A stretch of 64,000 nt of DNA from NCBI RefSeq assembly GCF_000165425.1, contig NW_001798992.1, positions 198,694 to 262,693 of the forward strand. The letters run 5' to 3'. Under the pieces are notes generated by a model that was given only the letters and a program-made list of their open reading frames with translations, was not told the DNA's origin and made no database searches. The stretch is from Paramecium tetraurelia. Taxonomy: Eukaryota; Ciliophora; Oligohymenophorea; Peniculida; Parameciidae. Numbering within the stretch: position 1 is the stretch's first letter; each line of letters opens with the position of its first letter. This document shows, in pieces, positions 34,779-46,089 of the stretch. A program made the translations under genes and the position numbers.

Positions 34779-35931
34779 TCATTTCTTTTTCAACAAAAAA
34801 TTAGATGTTATATCATATGCACCAGGTCCAGGCATATATGTATTTTCAGAGCAACTCTAAGATCTCTTCTCTCTTCCAAACACAATACTCACTTAAGGCT
34901 TCTTAACTTTTATTTCGGTATCATATTCTCCTGGTCCCTAGAATTACTCAAATACTATACGGGTATCTATATCTTATTTTAACTATCTCTTTTAGCTTGT
35001 CCAAATATTATGCTTTTGGTTTCTCTAAACTCCCCTATGGTATATGATTAGGGTCCAGGACCTGCATTTTCAGTCTTTTCCCTATATCTTTAATAGATGG
35101 AGTATTTGGGAGCATTACTAGGTTTGTTGGGTTTATAAGTTCCTGGTCCTGGCAACACCTCTAGTTTCGTATCTTATCTTTATCCTTTGCCTATTGTATA
35201 TCCAACACTTTCTTTGATTGCCTGGACTTCATAATTGGCAGGACCTGGAGATGTGGACTTCTAATAAATCCCCTCTCTCTTGCTAGTTCCAATTTTGAAT
35301 GACTTAACTCTTTCTTATCTGAGTTGCTCGTAGGCATCAGGACCAGGAGTGATCATGGATACGGTTTTTTCTCGACGTGGAATCATTTTAAATCCTCCGT
35401 CGGTTTTTAATAATGAAGGAATCTCGTATTGTCCAGGACCTACATGATTACTATAGATTTTTCCTGATCTGGTCTATTATCCAATGATATAAGAGGTAAC
35501 ATGATTTTTCATTATTAAATGATAATCTCCGGGTCCTGGTGACAATTTTTTTTCGTCCTTGTATCTTTTTTCGCTGCCAATTTTGAATCCTGTTCTGGAG
35601 AGCTGAGAAATTTCAACTTTGTAGGTTCCTGGACCTGGTTTCTGTTATGCTTCCTTGTCTATTTGATAAGCCTTTCCATAAATTAGGGTCTTTCGTTAAG
35701 ATTCGGGCAATTTGACGTCGTATTATCCTGGGCCGGGAATGTTTTTGATGATGGGTATCTCTCTGGAGTTAGTTCCACTCATTGTCCATCTGGGTGCATT
35801 TGCATGTGAAACCTCCATTTTAGGTTCGTAGCTTGCTGGGCCTGGAAGACCTTGATTGGTTGTGGTTGTGTGATCTAAAGAAATATGAAGGAGAAAGAAC
35901 TTCTTTTGGAATTTCTTGATGGGGCCGACAT
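34779..35931 (-). CDS. SHIPPO-repeat (ODF3/CIMAP-like) ciliary protein, 367 aa
   Basis: Three exons, sum checked; introns 35875-35900 (starts GTT) and 34938-34960. The protein is built of about eleven STPGP/SHIPPO-type repeats spaced 25-40 residues apart, e.g. L-P-G-P-A-S-Y, I-P-G-P-G-Q-Y, K-P-G-P-G-T-Y, S-P-G-P-G-D-Y and M-P-G-P-G-A-Y. Such repeats define outer dense fibre 3 / ciliary microtubule-associated proteins. In cilia these bind along microtubule walls, including the inner lumen of doublets. Repeats are spread over the whole length with basic linkers containing K-x-G or I-G-x motifs. The role as an axonemal or cortical microtubule binder is inferred from the repeat family. Confidence 0.9.
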
Positions 35932-36085
35932 AAGCAAATTAAATGCTATTATATTGTCAGATAAATAAATATCTAATTAATTTATTGAGTTGTTAGAAAA
36001 AAGTATAAATGTTAGGAGTTAGAAACTTTTAGTGTTTAAAAACCCAAAAATTTAATATTAATTAATAAATTGCGTTTTACGTAGT

Positions 36086-37714
36086 ATGAGTTCTCCATAA
36101 GAAGGTGATATTAAATTAGTAAAGGCATTGATGTAATTAAGGACTAAGACGCCTTCCGTAGTGGTCTACAGATCTTGGGTAATCTGCTGAAGGAGAACTT
36201 GGATCTCCTGGACACCTTCGCCAAACTCTTTAGGAAGATGTAGTCAATCAATGAATTTTTCGATCTTTATGAAGCGTTACATTATGAACTGAAAATAAGG
36301 TGCGAAGAAACCTTAGTCATCATCGGTTAACTCGACAATCCCTCTCTCCTCGAGAAAAGCAACGAAATACCTAACATCATTACCAATGATCAAAAGCCAT
36401 CAATCCAAGAGTATAAATTAATAGATACGCAAATATATGACTTGGTACTTGACATAAACATGAGTTCATCATGGAAGGTAGTTGTTAATCCACTATTTCA
36501 AGTTGTTGGTGAACAACAATGAGCTCAAAGGTGCTAGAGTTGCAGTTCTTGGTTTATACGACAAAGGTAAAACGCACATTCTAAACCAATTAACAAATCA
36601 AAATCTACCCACAGGATCCAAAATAACAACCAAAGGAGTCAGTTTAAAATAATGCATCGTTGACAAAAACAATTCATTTGTGTTGATAGATACAGCTGGT
36701 AGTTATGCACCTGAAAATCTTAAAAATCTGAAAGAAAAATAATAAATTGAAAATGCAATCCTTGAAATTTCATTCGAACTGACAGACTACTTTATATGTG
36801 TCGTAAATGATTTTACAAGCATTGAAGTTAGATATCTTGATTAGTTAGCTCGTAAATTAAGCACCTCTCTTAAATAATTTAAGGAAATAATTGTAATACA
36901 CAATCTCAAAGATATCACTAATCCAAATCTCATTCAACATGTTTGGTCAGTCCAAATTGAAAAAATATTAGAAGGGAATATCTAGAAATCAACTGTCGAA
37001 GCCATGAATCCCTTTACCAATCAATTGGAAGAAAAGTCTGTTATGTGGTTTAATACTGAAACAAGTAGACACATCTGCATTGTAAATGACAATTCAGATT
37101 TGGGTAAGAGTATTAATCCATGGACTTACAGTCTCCTTAAATATTGGCTTAAACTTGTAGTTGTCCCTCATCAAAGTAAAATATTAAAATATAATGACAT
37201 TGTTGATGTTTGTTAACTGAAAATGAGTAATCTCTTAAAAAAACAAATTAAATTAACTGTTCAAGACACCCATTTACCCAATGAAAAAAGGATCCTCAAA
37301 TAATAAGCAACATCACCCAAATTCAATCTAACCTTAACTACTCCAAAATTGACATCAACACCTATCAACATTGAAAACGAAGAAGCTGAGGAGTATGAGC
37401 CATCAATAGACATTATTCAAGGAACTCAATATATAATACTGATTGATCTGCCTGGGGTTTACCTGGAAGAAGTTGAAATCTATAGATAGAATGTTACGAC
37501 CATAGTTAGAGGGCATAAGAAGATTTCGATGTATACTAATAAATCGACTTATCTTAAATAAGAAAGAAAGTACGGTCCCTTTGATCTAAGATTTAAAATT
37601 CCAGATGAATATGATCCTAAATGGAAATACTATGGCATGAATAATGGAGTTCTTGGGATTATTTATACTCTTGATTCTGAAGAGTCAATTCTACCAAAAA
37701 AGAATTAATTTTGA
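36086..37714 (+). CDS. P-loop GTPase fused to Hsp20/alpha-crystallin domain
   Basis: Three exons, 526 aa, sum checked; introns 36119-36141 and 36478-36502 (both end AAG). Residues 1-120 are helical. Residues about 132-300 look like a GTPase: V-L-G-L-Y-D-K-G-K-T (G1, residues 140-147), V-L-I-D-T-A-G-S-Y (G3, about 186-189) and I-V-I-H-N-L-K-D near 256 in the place of G4. Residues about 429-515 form a small-heat-shock/p23-like beta domain: Y-I-I-L-I-D-L-P-G-V-Y, V-E-I-Y-R-Q-N-V-T-T-I-V-R-G and F-D-L-R-F-K-I-P. A chaperone domain joined to a GTPase is unusual. Function unknown; GTP-controlled client binding is one possibility. Confidence 0.8.
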
Positions 37715-38711
37715 TTTTTCTATTCATATAATTATTAATAATGTATGATCTTCCTATTGTATAGATTGGAAATAGCAAATTGATAAATGTGATTGATTTT
37801 TGACATTTTAAGCATAGTTTCACCATTATATGAAATAAAAATAGACGTTTCTTATTCTAAAAAATTCTAGTTTATTAAAGTGCTATCTTTTTGATTGAGG
37901 TTTTCCAAAATAGTAAATGTAGTTTTCAAATATAATATAAAATACAGTTTACTTAAAAGTTGGATTTTAATATTTTAACCCACTATTATAAATATTGAAT
38001 ATCTTCTTTCTTCCCTATCTCTATCCCTTTTTTTTTGATAAAATCTTCAATTCTATTAATAAACAATTTAATGATCAAAAAGTAAAAGCTGAATTGTAAT
38101 TTTCTATTTTTGATACAAATATAAATCTAAACGGAAGTTATGATTCTGTACAATAGAACTTTATCAAAATTATTAAAAGATGGTATTAGTTACTTCTAAG
38201 ATATTCAAGAAATGTAAAGTATCAGTAATTAGATTTATTCCATTGAAAACTAAATCCAGAAGTATTAAATTATCTTTAGAAAATACTAATTAGTTATAGA
38301 ATAGTAATAACTATTTGAATATGTTGTGATATTTATGCATTTATAATTAGTATTCAGCATTAGAGTATATGTTTAGATTTGAAAATGAAAATATTAAGTT
38401 AAATTGCAAAGATTAATCAAAAGTAAAATTGATCATTTATAATGATCAATAAATTTTCTTCTAAAACATCATAAGAATTATTAAATCTATCATTTACTGC
38501 TGATATTTATTAGATTTAGATAAATAATTACAGATTTAACAATAAAAGCTAAAGTACATAGCATCATATGCTATTTAAGTTTAAAGGAATCAATCAGTTA
38601 TAGAATCCAATCAATGATGGGTATTTCTTTTCAAATGGCATTCAATATTTCGATAAAGTCTGTAAATTTATAATTATTTACATAGATTATTTGATTTATT
38701 TATAAAATAAA
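37715..38711 (+). other. Long gap with protein-like debris
   Basis: About 1 kb of AT-rich DNA before the myosin gene. An open frame near 38040-38235 reads as a plausible helical protein but has no start and ends in TGA. Another frame near 38235-38390 is similar. From about 38441 an open frame joins the myosin frame without a stop, but its codons (runs of Ile, Tyr, Leu, Asn) look like non-coding AT-rich DNA. These may be decayed coding remnants. Confidence 0.35.
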
Positions 38712-41700
38712 ATGTACACCAACACTGCATGGATGCTCGATGGGGCATTTTGTTGGGTTTCGATTGATGAGGAATATTCAAGAGGACACATCTAAAAGTT
38801 GCTCAATTAGAGAAGTGTTGCTAGAGTAAATTTAGCAGACAACAAAACTATAGATGTACCTGTTAATTAGATTTTAAGAGCAAGTAATAGCAAAGCTATA
38901 GATCTAACTGAATTGCCACATATAAGTGAACCAGAAGTCTTATTTAAGATAAAAAACACAATTTATTTAGATAGGCAGATCCTCTTGTAAAGTGTAAATA
39001 CTTCATTAGCAGATTTTGTGCAATATAAAAAATATATTGATGAGAGATTGATTGTGAGTTCCATTCCACCTCACATCTTTTCGACGTTATTTTATGCGTA
39101 TCAAAATTTAGATATAGGCAAAAATTCGCAGATTATTGTAACGGGAAACAAAGGATATGGCAAAACTTCAATTATTAATGATATGATGAATTTTCTGAAT
39201 AAAGACACAATCATGTATTACAACCTAATAAAATCATTTATAACAGACAACAATGGCCATACTCAAGGAGTGATTAATTATAGATTCATTTATAAATAAA
39301 GAAGACTGATTGGACTTCTATTTCAATCATATTATGTCAATTTGGCTGAGTATTAGAATGCTTCATTCTTCACGCAGAAATGGGAGGAATTACAAAATGC
39401 AGAGATTCTTAAATTAATCCAGACTGAAAAAATTGAGAATGCAAAACAATTTTAAAATATGTTTGAAAAGATAATCCTGATAATCAATGGGCTGGTTCAA
39501 TTGAATGACAACATATAAATGATCAGCATATTGGAGTATCCAGGAAGGTCAGATCAATTGTCGGAGTACATCTAAGAAAAGATTGAATAAATATATATCT
39601 AGAGTGTGTTTAAGAATTGTTAGAACTAATTAATCTAAGATCAATTGCATGAATTAAATAAGCAAATTTCATTTGAAGACAATTTATCCGTATTGGAGGA
39701 GCTAGAAACTAAAGTGTAGATACCCTCCAATATCAGTAAGCTGAATAACATAATGACCAAGGATACTTAGATGCTATTCATAAGGGTCATTCAAAACAAA
39801 TAGGATTTAGTGCAATTTAGAATCTTCGACTCAATTAAGTTCTTTAAAAATAGCTATCCCTATCGATTAACATTTAATGACTTTTATTAAAGATACCATC
39901 ATCTTGATGTATTCAATAAAAAGATTTCTCTTTAAAAGCATATCAATAGCAATTAAGACATGAAAGCGTTAGTCACTGAAATATGTAAGCGATTGACATA
40001 GTCAAAGGGATTAGTATTTGGGTAGTCTTAAGTTTACTTCAAAAAGGAAGCCATTGAAAATTTAAATAAGTTGTTATGTAATTACAATTTAAAACTGAGT
40101 GTTTTTGCTAAAATTATTTAAAGAGCATATAGAATTAGATAATTTAGAAAAGTAATATTGGCTTGTGTTAAGAAAATTGCAAAAACCAAATCAATTGAAT
40201 AATAGGTCATATCTGAGAGTGAGTTGGCACAAATAGAGAATGAAATTAGAAAATAGAGCTAATCTTAGGTAAGAGAAGAGAAAGAAGAGGAAATTATAAT
40301 TGAAGTTTCAGACGATGAATCTTATATGCTGCTTGAGAAAACTTAATAAGAAGAATATAAGAAGTTAAAGAAGGAACATATAAAAAAGAAATAGCATAGT
40401 CTAATAAATGGGTAAATCTATGAAGAAGTTTCAGATGTAGCCTATAGTCTATTAACTTAAGAATAATAAATACAGAGGAAGGATAACATTAATAAGAAGA
40501 AGATAGAATAATAATTGAAGGAATTGGAAGTAATATCAAACGAAGCATCTGACCCTGAATCTTTTTAATTATTGACATAGGAATAGAAATTTCAGTACTT
40601 AATTATGAAAAAACAAAATCAAACATAAGTTGCATATAGATTGTTGGATCAAAATCAATAATTGAAAATTAAATAATAAAGAAGACTAAATAAAATAAAA
40701 GATTTTAAATAAAAGTATTATGATTAATTGGAGCCATTCTTAAGTGATTTAGAGGCATTCAAATAATTAACGATTGGATAGTAGAATGAATACAAGAAGA
40801 AAAAATTATAAAATTAAAAGAATGTTGCTTTATCATTATTAAGTGAGCAATAATAACAAAACAGGAGACAATATTTAGTCTAATAAAGGCCAAGACAAAT
40901 TTAGAAAAAAAGATTCTTGATGGAAGATCCTCTATCAGATTAAGAGGCATTTCTTTTGTTGGAGCCAATATAAAAAGAGAAATATAAATAAGAAAAGTTG
41001 AAATTTAAACCATTACTGCTCTTGTAAAGTAAGGCCAGATTTGGTGTTGATGTGGAAGTATCAGATCCTGAATCATTTAAATTACTTGACAACAATAAAG
41101 ACACCTATATTAGATACAAGGAAAAATTAAGATTGTGTAAAGACATATCAGATATCGAGGCATATCTTTCCATAGATGATGTAAATCAGTATCTTCAATT
41201 AAAGAAGGAAGGTCAGAGTGGGATTGCCAAATAAATGGCTAATCCTAAGAAATATGAAGAATTGTATCAATTAAGATTATAAGCCTAATAGAGATTGGAT
41301 GAATTGGGATTGGTTAGATATGATTTATTGGATTCTATTGCTTTTAATCTTTTAAATGAAAAACAATGGAACTAAAGAAGACAACAATTAAATGATTATT
41401 ATCAAAGGAAGAAAAGCATGAATGACATCGGCAACTTTTGTTATGATTTAGACTCTTTGGCTTATAAGGCCTTGACCATTGAGAAGAAAAATGAGAGAAA
41501 GCAGAAGGAAAAGATGTAGATTCTTTTAAAAAACATCATAAACCCAATCTTATTTGAAAACCATTTGCATCCTAATTCTAGTGTGGCATTTAGATTATTG
41601 CAGAATAAGGATGCTGTCTATGGTAGAGTCTCATTAGCATATATCTTATTGAAAGATAAGACTGTTAGAGATTAACAATTGAAGGAACTCCAGGTTTATG

Positions 41701-43939
41701 ATTGGGAAGACGTTAATAGTTTACAATAGAAATAACAATTGCTATAGGAAAAGATTAACGTTTATGAATAGGAGAAGGAGAATTTGAAGAAGGAGGAGTT
41801 TTCGGATTATGAAGCTTACAAATTATTGGATGAGGATTAGTTGTTGGACTATCAAGCAAATGCTTATTCTTTTCTTGATGATGAATAGAAGCAAGTTCAC
41901 AGAAGAATCATCAAGGCTAAATTAATATCGAATTAAATTCATTCAGATTTAGATTCATTCGAAATGCTTAGTGATGACTCAAAAGAGAAGTATAAATAGA
42001 TGAAGATGGGGGATGTTTCTGACTATTGTGCTTTTGAGATGTTGGAAGAGAAGATGGAGTACTGGAAATAAAAATAAAGAAAGAGAGAATTATTAGAATA
42101 AATAGAGACTCAGGGATTCAAAATATATTTTGGGGCAACACCACAAGTGATGATAAAGTGTGAATATGAAAAGTTTGTAAAACAGAAGTTGGCCATTCAA
42201 CAAAAGATTAAGGATGAGGAGATGAGCTTTTTGAAATAACTTTAGCAAGAATAGATAGAGTAATAGAAGAAATCAGAAATTAAAAAGACCTTCATAATAC
42301 AGAGACTGATCCAGAATCCAAAATCGTAACCATATATAATATATGAAAATTGCTAATTGAATAAGAGAATCTTGGACATTAGATCAGCTCCAGACAAGAA
42401 TTTGGGTTTCTTTTTGGACAAGGAATTTATGGCTAGAATGGAGAAGCACAAATTTTATGATTATTGCTAACAAGTATTGAATCACGAAGGTAAATAAGTT
42501 CAAAAAATTATGAAGTGTTAAAGTGAAAATCTGAAACACCCATTGACTAAGCTATAAAATGAAACTACTGCTCTCAATGTGTTTCGTAGTATTACCAAAT
42601 TTGCCCATATGAAAAGATCTCGTCAATCAGCAAAGTAGCATTTAGAGAAAATTTTATGCGCATTGATCGGGAATGACGCATAGATTGAATTACCTCCAGC
42701 TCCAAAGAGTCTGCTCAAAGCCAAAACAATTGATATTGATGCTTTAAAAAAATCAATCTAATTAGAGACTGCAGGGAGAAGATTCAGCAACTAAGAAGAT
42801 TATGAATGCAATCAAGAAAATAGAGAAGAGATACTATTACAGATATTTAAATAAATTGAAGGGAATAAAAAAGAACACTTGCATCATTTATTGAGATTAT
42901 GCATTGTCATCACTCATTGTATTTCATATTATCATCCTATTCCTTATATTTAGTATTTGGTGGACAAAATTGAGAACCCAGAAAATAAATTGTTTAAGGA
43001 CCCTGAGATTTATAAGTACTGTAAGTAATTAATTAAGAATCTTGCTCTCAATACAAATGAACAAGTGTTTAAAAATGAAATAAAAATACCATTATGTCCT
43101 AGGAAGTATCTTCCAAAAGCAGATGAAATCTAATTGATGTTTGAATGTAAATAATCAATAGTGAAATTATTTATTCATAGTGACACTCCTATATGGGTTG
43201 AAGTAGATCATCATTTCAGTGTGAAATCAGTTATTAGAAGTGCATGTAATTATGTAGGATAATAAAACAATTGGAATCACTTTGGATTAATTGTGGTGCA
43301 CTCCAAATTTGACAACATCTACAATACCACTTGGCTCGATGAATCTGCTAATTTCTTTGACATTCTCAATAAACTTGAATTTCAAGAGGAAATTAACAAC
43401 AATGTGTATAAGTTGAATAAAAGATTTGAAATCTATTTGACTATCAAAGAATTTTTTTAATTCAATAAATAAGATTAGGATATCCTTGACCTTGTCTTTT
43501 ATTAAATGGTCTTCGATGTAAAAAGAAACAAGATTCAATTAAAGGCTGAAGACTTGTTAATTTTGTCAGAATTGGAAATGTATATCAGATACGGCGATAA
43601 CATCAATAATTAGAAGTATAATTTATAAGATAAAAATATGGCAAAGTATTGTAACCATTAATACATAGGCTTGAGTATTTAAAAATATTGCGATTAGCTG
43701 ATAGCAATTCAATTCCAGATATAATAATTTGATATAAATAATATGATGTCATTTATTACATTAAAGTAATTCAATTTCTTATTTCACCAAGATAAGAGAT
43801 GTGTAAAATTCAGTCAAATTCTTAGTTATTCTTTCATTTAATGTTTGAAGTTAGTCATATAAACTTAATTAACTTCAAGCATTTATTTAGTTTCTTTGAC
43901 TAAATTCATATTACGAATTTAGATAATAATAATTTATGA
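38712..43939 (+). CDS. Divergent myosin with repeat module, MyTH4 and FERM tail
   Basis: About 1,734 aa with one 23-nt intron (43803-43825); sum checked. N-terminal signatures are of a myosin head: L-T-E-L-P-H-I-S-E-P-E-V-L, I-P-P-H-I-F-S-T-L-F-Y-A-Y, and a P-loop G-N-K-G-Y-G-K-T (residues 145-152). The converter-like Y-P-Y-R-L-T-F-N-D-F-Y follows. The head is only about 450 residues, against roughly 700-750 normally. Switch I lacks the S-S-R motif, and switch II reads I-L-E-Y-P-G-R. One IQ-like motif follows near 466. Residues about 530-1125 hold 10-14 copies of an acidic module S-D-x-E-[AS]-[FY]-x-L-L. MyTH4 (about 1380-1420) and FERM (about 1485 to the end) regions close the protein. Motor activity is doubtful. 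Confidence 0.82.
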
Positions 43940-43991
43940 GAATTATGGATTATTTAAGAAATTAGTTCATAAATAGTTGCTTGCTTTCTAA

Positions 43992-44011
43992 ATATATATA
44001 TATATATATAA
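43992..44011. repeat. AT dinucleotide repeat
   Basis: Ten AT units in the 83-bp gap between the converging myosin and membrane-protein genes. It probably lies in overlapping 3' untranslated regions. No function is implied. Confidence 0.9.
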
Positions 44012-44022
44012 AGATAGAATAA

Positions 44023-44726
44023 TCATGATGATGGTTTTGTCTGTAACTGTAAGATCTTCTCAAATTAGGATTAGATTTTCTGTTTTTCCTTGACTTACAT
44101 GATTTATTTTCCAGATTTCAGATTATTTTAAGTTTATCCAGAATTTTCATAGGTTGGCTTGTTGCCAAAATTTTGTAAATCGGAAATGGTGAAATCGGTG
44201 TACTGCTTATTTCTAACTTTATCTTCTGTTTTTTTGAATTCCATATTGATGATATCAAATATTTGTTCTGTTTCTTCTTATTCATAATCCCACCAACCAT
44301 CTAGCCAGCCCTTCGATTCTAATTCAGGATAGACGTATCCATATTTTCTTTTCATTTCTACCATTCTTCTTGGTATGGCAACGTTATGAATATACCAAAG
44401 TAAGACTAAGGCAAATCCCATTGGATAGATGAAAGCAAAAGTGAATTTTTTAGGAGTCATTCTAGGAGACCAGAGAATGGAATTTTTATATTTTTCCAGC
44501 TATTCAATTTAATCTGCAACAGCCAACTCATATGGTATTTTGTAGGGATTGGTCATTGAATTTCCTCCTTTTATTCTAAGCTTAGGATTCTTATTCATAA
44601 CGTGCAACACAATTGCTTTTCTAGTCTAGATTTACATTGAACAATTACTTCGACAGGCAAATTAGCCTGATAATCATAAATAGTCGGTGTTTTGATGAGT
44701 ACCTTTTTAGGATTTAATTTAAACAT
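44023..44726 (-). CDS. Single-pass membrane protein, 226 aa
   Basis: Two exons with a 23-nt intron (44626-44648), sum checked. After a basic start (F-K-L-N-P-K-K-V-L-I-K-T-P) there is one clear membrane helix about 110-130 (F-I-Y-P-M-G-F-A-L-V-L-L-W-Y-I). A Trp/Tyr/Glu-rich stretch follows (G-W-L-D-G-W-W-D-Y-E), then a long polar C-terminal region. No signal peptide. The layout resembles accessory subunits of ciliate respiratory complexes or small inner-membrane proteins, but I cannot name it. A second intron within the last 40 residues cannot be excluded. Confidence 0.7.
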
Positions 44727-46089
44727 AATTATTAATTAAATAAAATACAATAGATAATGTAAAAAGAAAGAGAGATAATTGATAAAACATTTTGCTGAAG
44801 CTAAGTATTTTGATACCAATGATGAGAAATTGATAAAGGAGTAAGCAAAGAAAAGAGGGAGATGAAAAAATCTAATAGGATTGAATAGTTTTATATAGAG
44901 AATTGGGAAAATAACTCTATTTGGAAATTAACAATCGTTTGTTAGATTATTTCACAAAGTGTTAGAGCAGTATTAGTAAATGAGATTAATATCATTAATG
45001 AAAAGAACTGAGATTAAGAAAATAATAGAATGATTACTTCAGTTGATTTATGATAATAATAAAATATGAATAAATATACTAATATAGTATTAGGTGAAAC
45101 AGATCAAAAGTTTAGTTGGAATGTTAATGCATGAAATTTCTTTAAAAAATTAATAATTGAAGTGCAGGGCTTGAATATTTGGAGTGATAAATTATAATAT
45201 GAAAAAACTTAATTATAAATCAATTCAATAAAATGTCAATTAGTTAATTGCTACATATATAGCTTCAAGGTGATTGGATATTAAGAATTTAAGAACTCTC
45301 TATTTTATATTCCCTAAAAAGGTTCCTGATATTTATAACCATCAAATTCTAAATACCGTAAGAACATGAAATTTTCTTGTGGTTGCATATTCAGTGATGT
45401 GGATATAGGATTTGAAACTTTCTATATGTTACTAAGAAGAATTGAATTATCAAGACAAATTGTACAAGAGAGAATTAGATTGAATTACAAATTTGGATGA
45501 TCAACATAAATGGTGAGAAAGAAAAATAAAATAGTCTGAGATCATGAAATTCTACATTAGGCTCTTAAAGATGGAACAATTCGAAAGTAGTTTGGATTCG
45601 ATGAAGAAGAGACCAAGAAATAAAAAAAAAATAAAAAAAAATAGAATAATCCAGGAAAACTAGAAAATCTAGTAAAAATTCAAAATCTTCCCCTACTGTG
45701 ACTTTGGCTGAACCTAAAATGACTATTATTTGATAATTTAGATGGTAGGATTTTCAACATAATGAAAATGATGAAAATTAAGCTTCCACTGTAGCTATTT
45801 GATAATCAAAGAGGGATCAAGCCGCATAGTATTTTTAGGAATATATGAGATGATAATTAAGGAGCTGGATTCAAATATAACTGTTTGGCTTAGACTACTA
45901 ATAGGAAAAGTGTTGTTAAATTTGTGGATGATGCCTAATATTAGTCTAATGAGCAGGAGAAGAAATAATGTGATTCTTTATTTATATATATGATCATATA
46001 ATAATGAGAGGGCTATGCTTAGTTTTAGTTTATAATGCGAACATTTTGAAATAAATTAAAAAAGATTTTAATTTTTTCTTGAAACAATT
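44727..46089 (+). pseudogene. Gene-poor stretch with decayed coding pieces
   Basis: About 1.36 kb without a readable gene. Protein-like pieces appear in changing frames and are cut by TGA. One near 44780-44864 contains H-F-A-E-A-K-Y-F-D-T-N-D-E-K. One near 44860-45005 starts with ATG and reads S-N-R-I-E-Q-F-Y-I-E-N-W-E-N. One near 45535-45640 contains H-Q-A-L-K-D-G-T-I-R-K-Q-F-G-F-D-E-E-E. One near 45780-45993 is hydrophobic. No set of tiny introns joins them. I interpret the region as the remains of one or two genes. Confidence 0.4.

Noticed and set aside
43992-44011. AT repeat considered as an origin or terminator
   Set aside because: A plain AT microsatellite between converging genes; such runs are common in AT-rich ciliate DNA.
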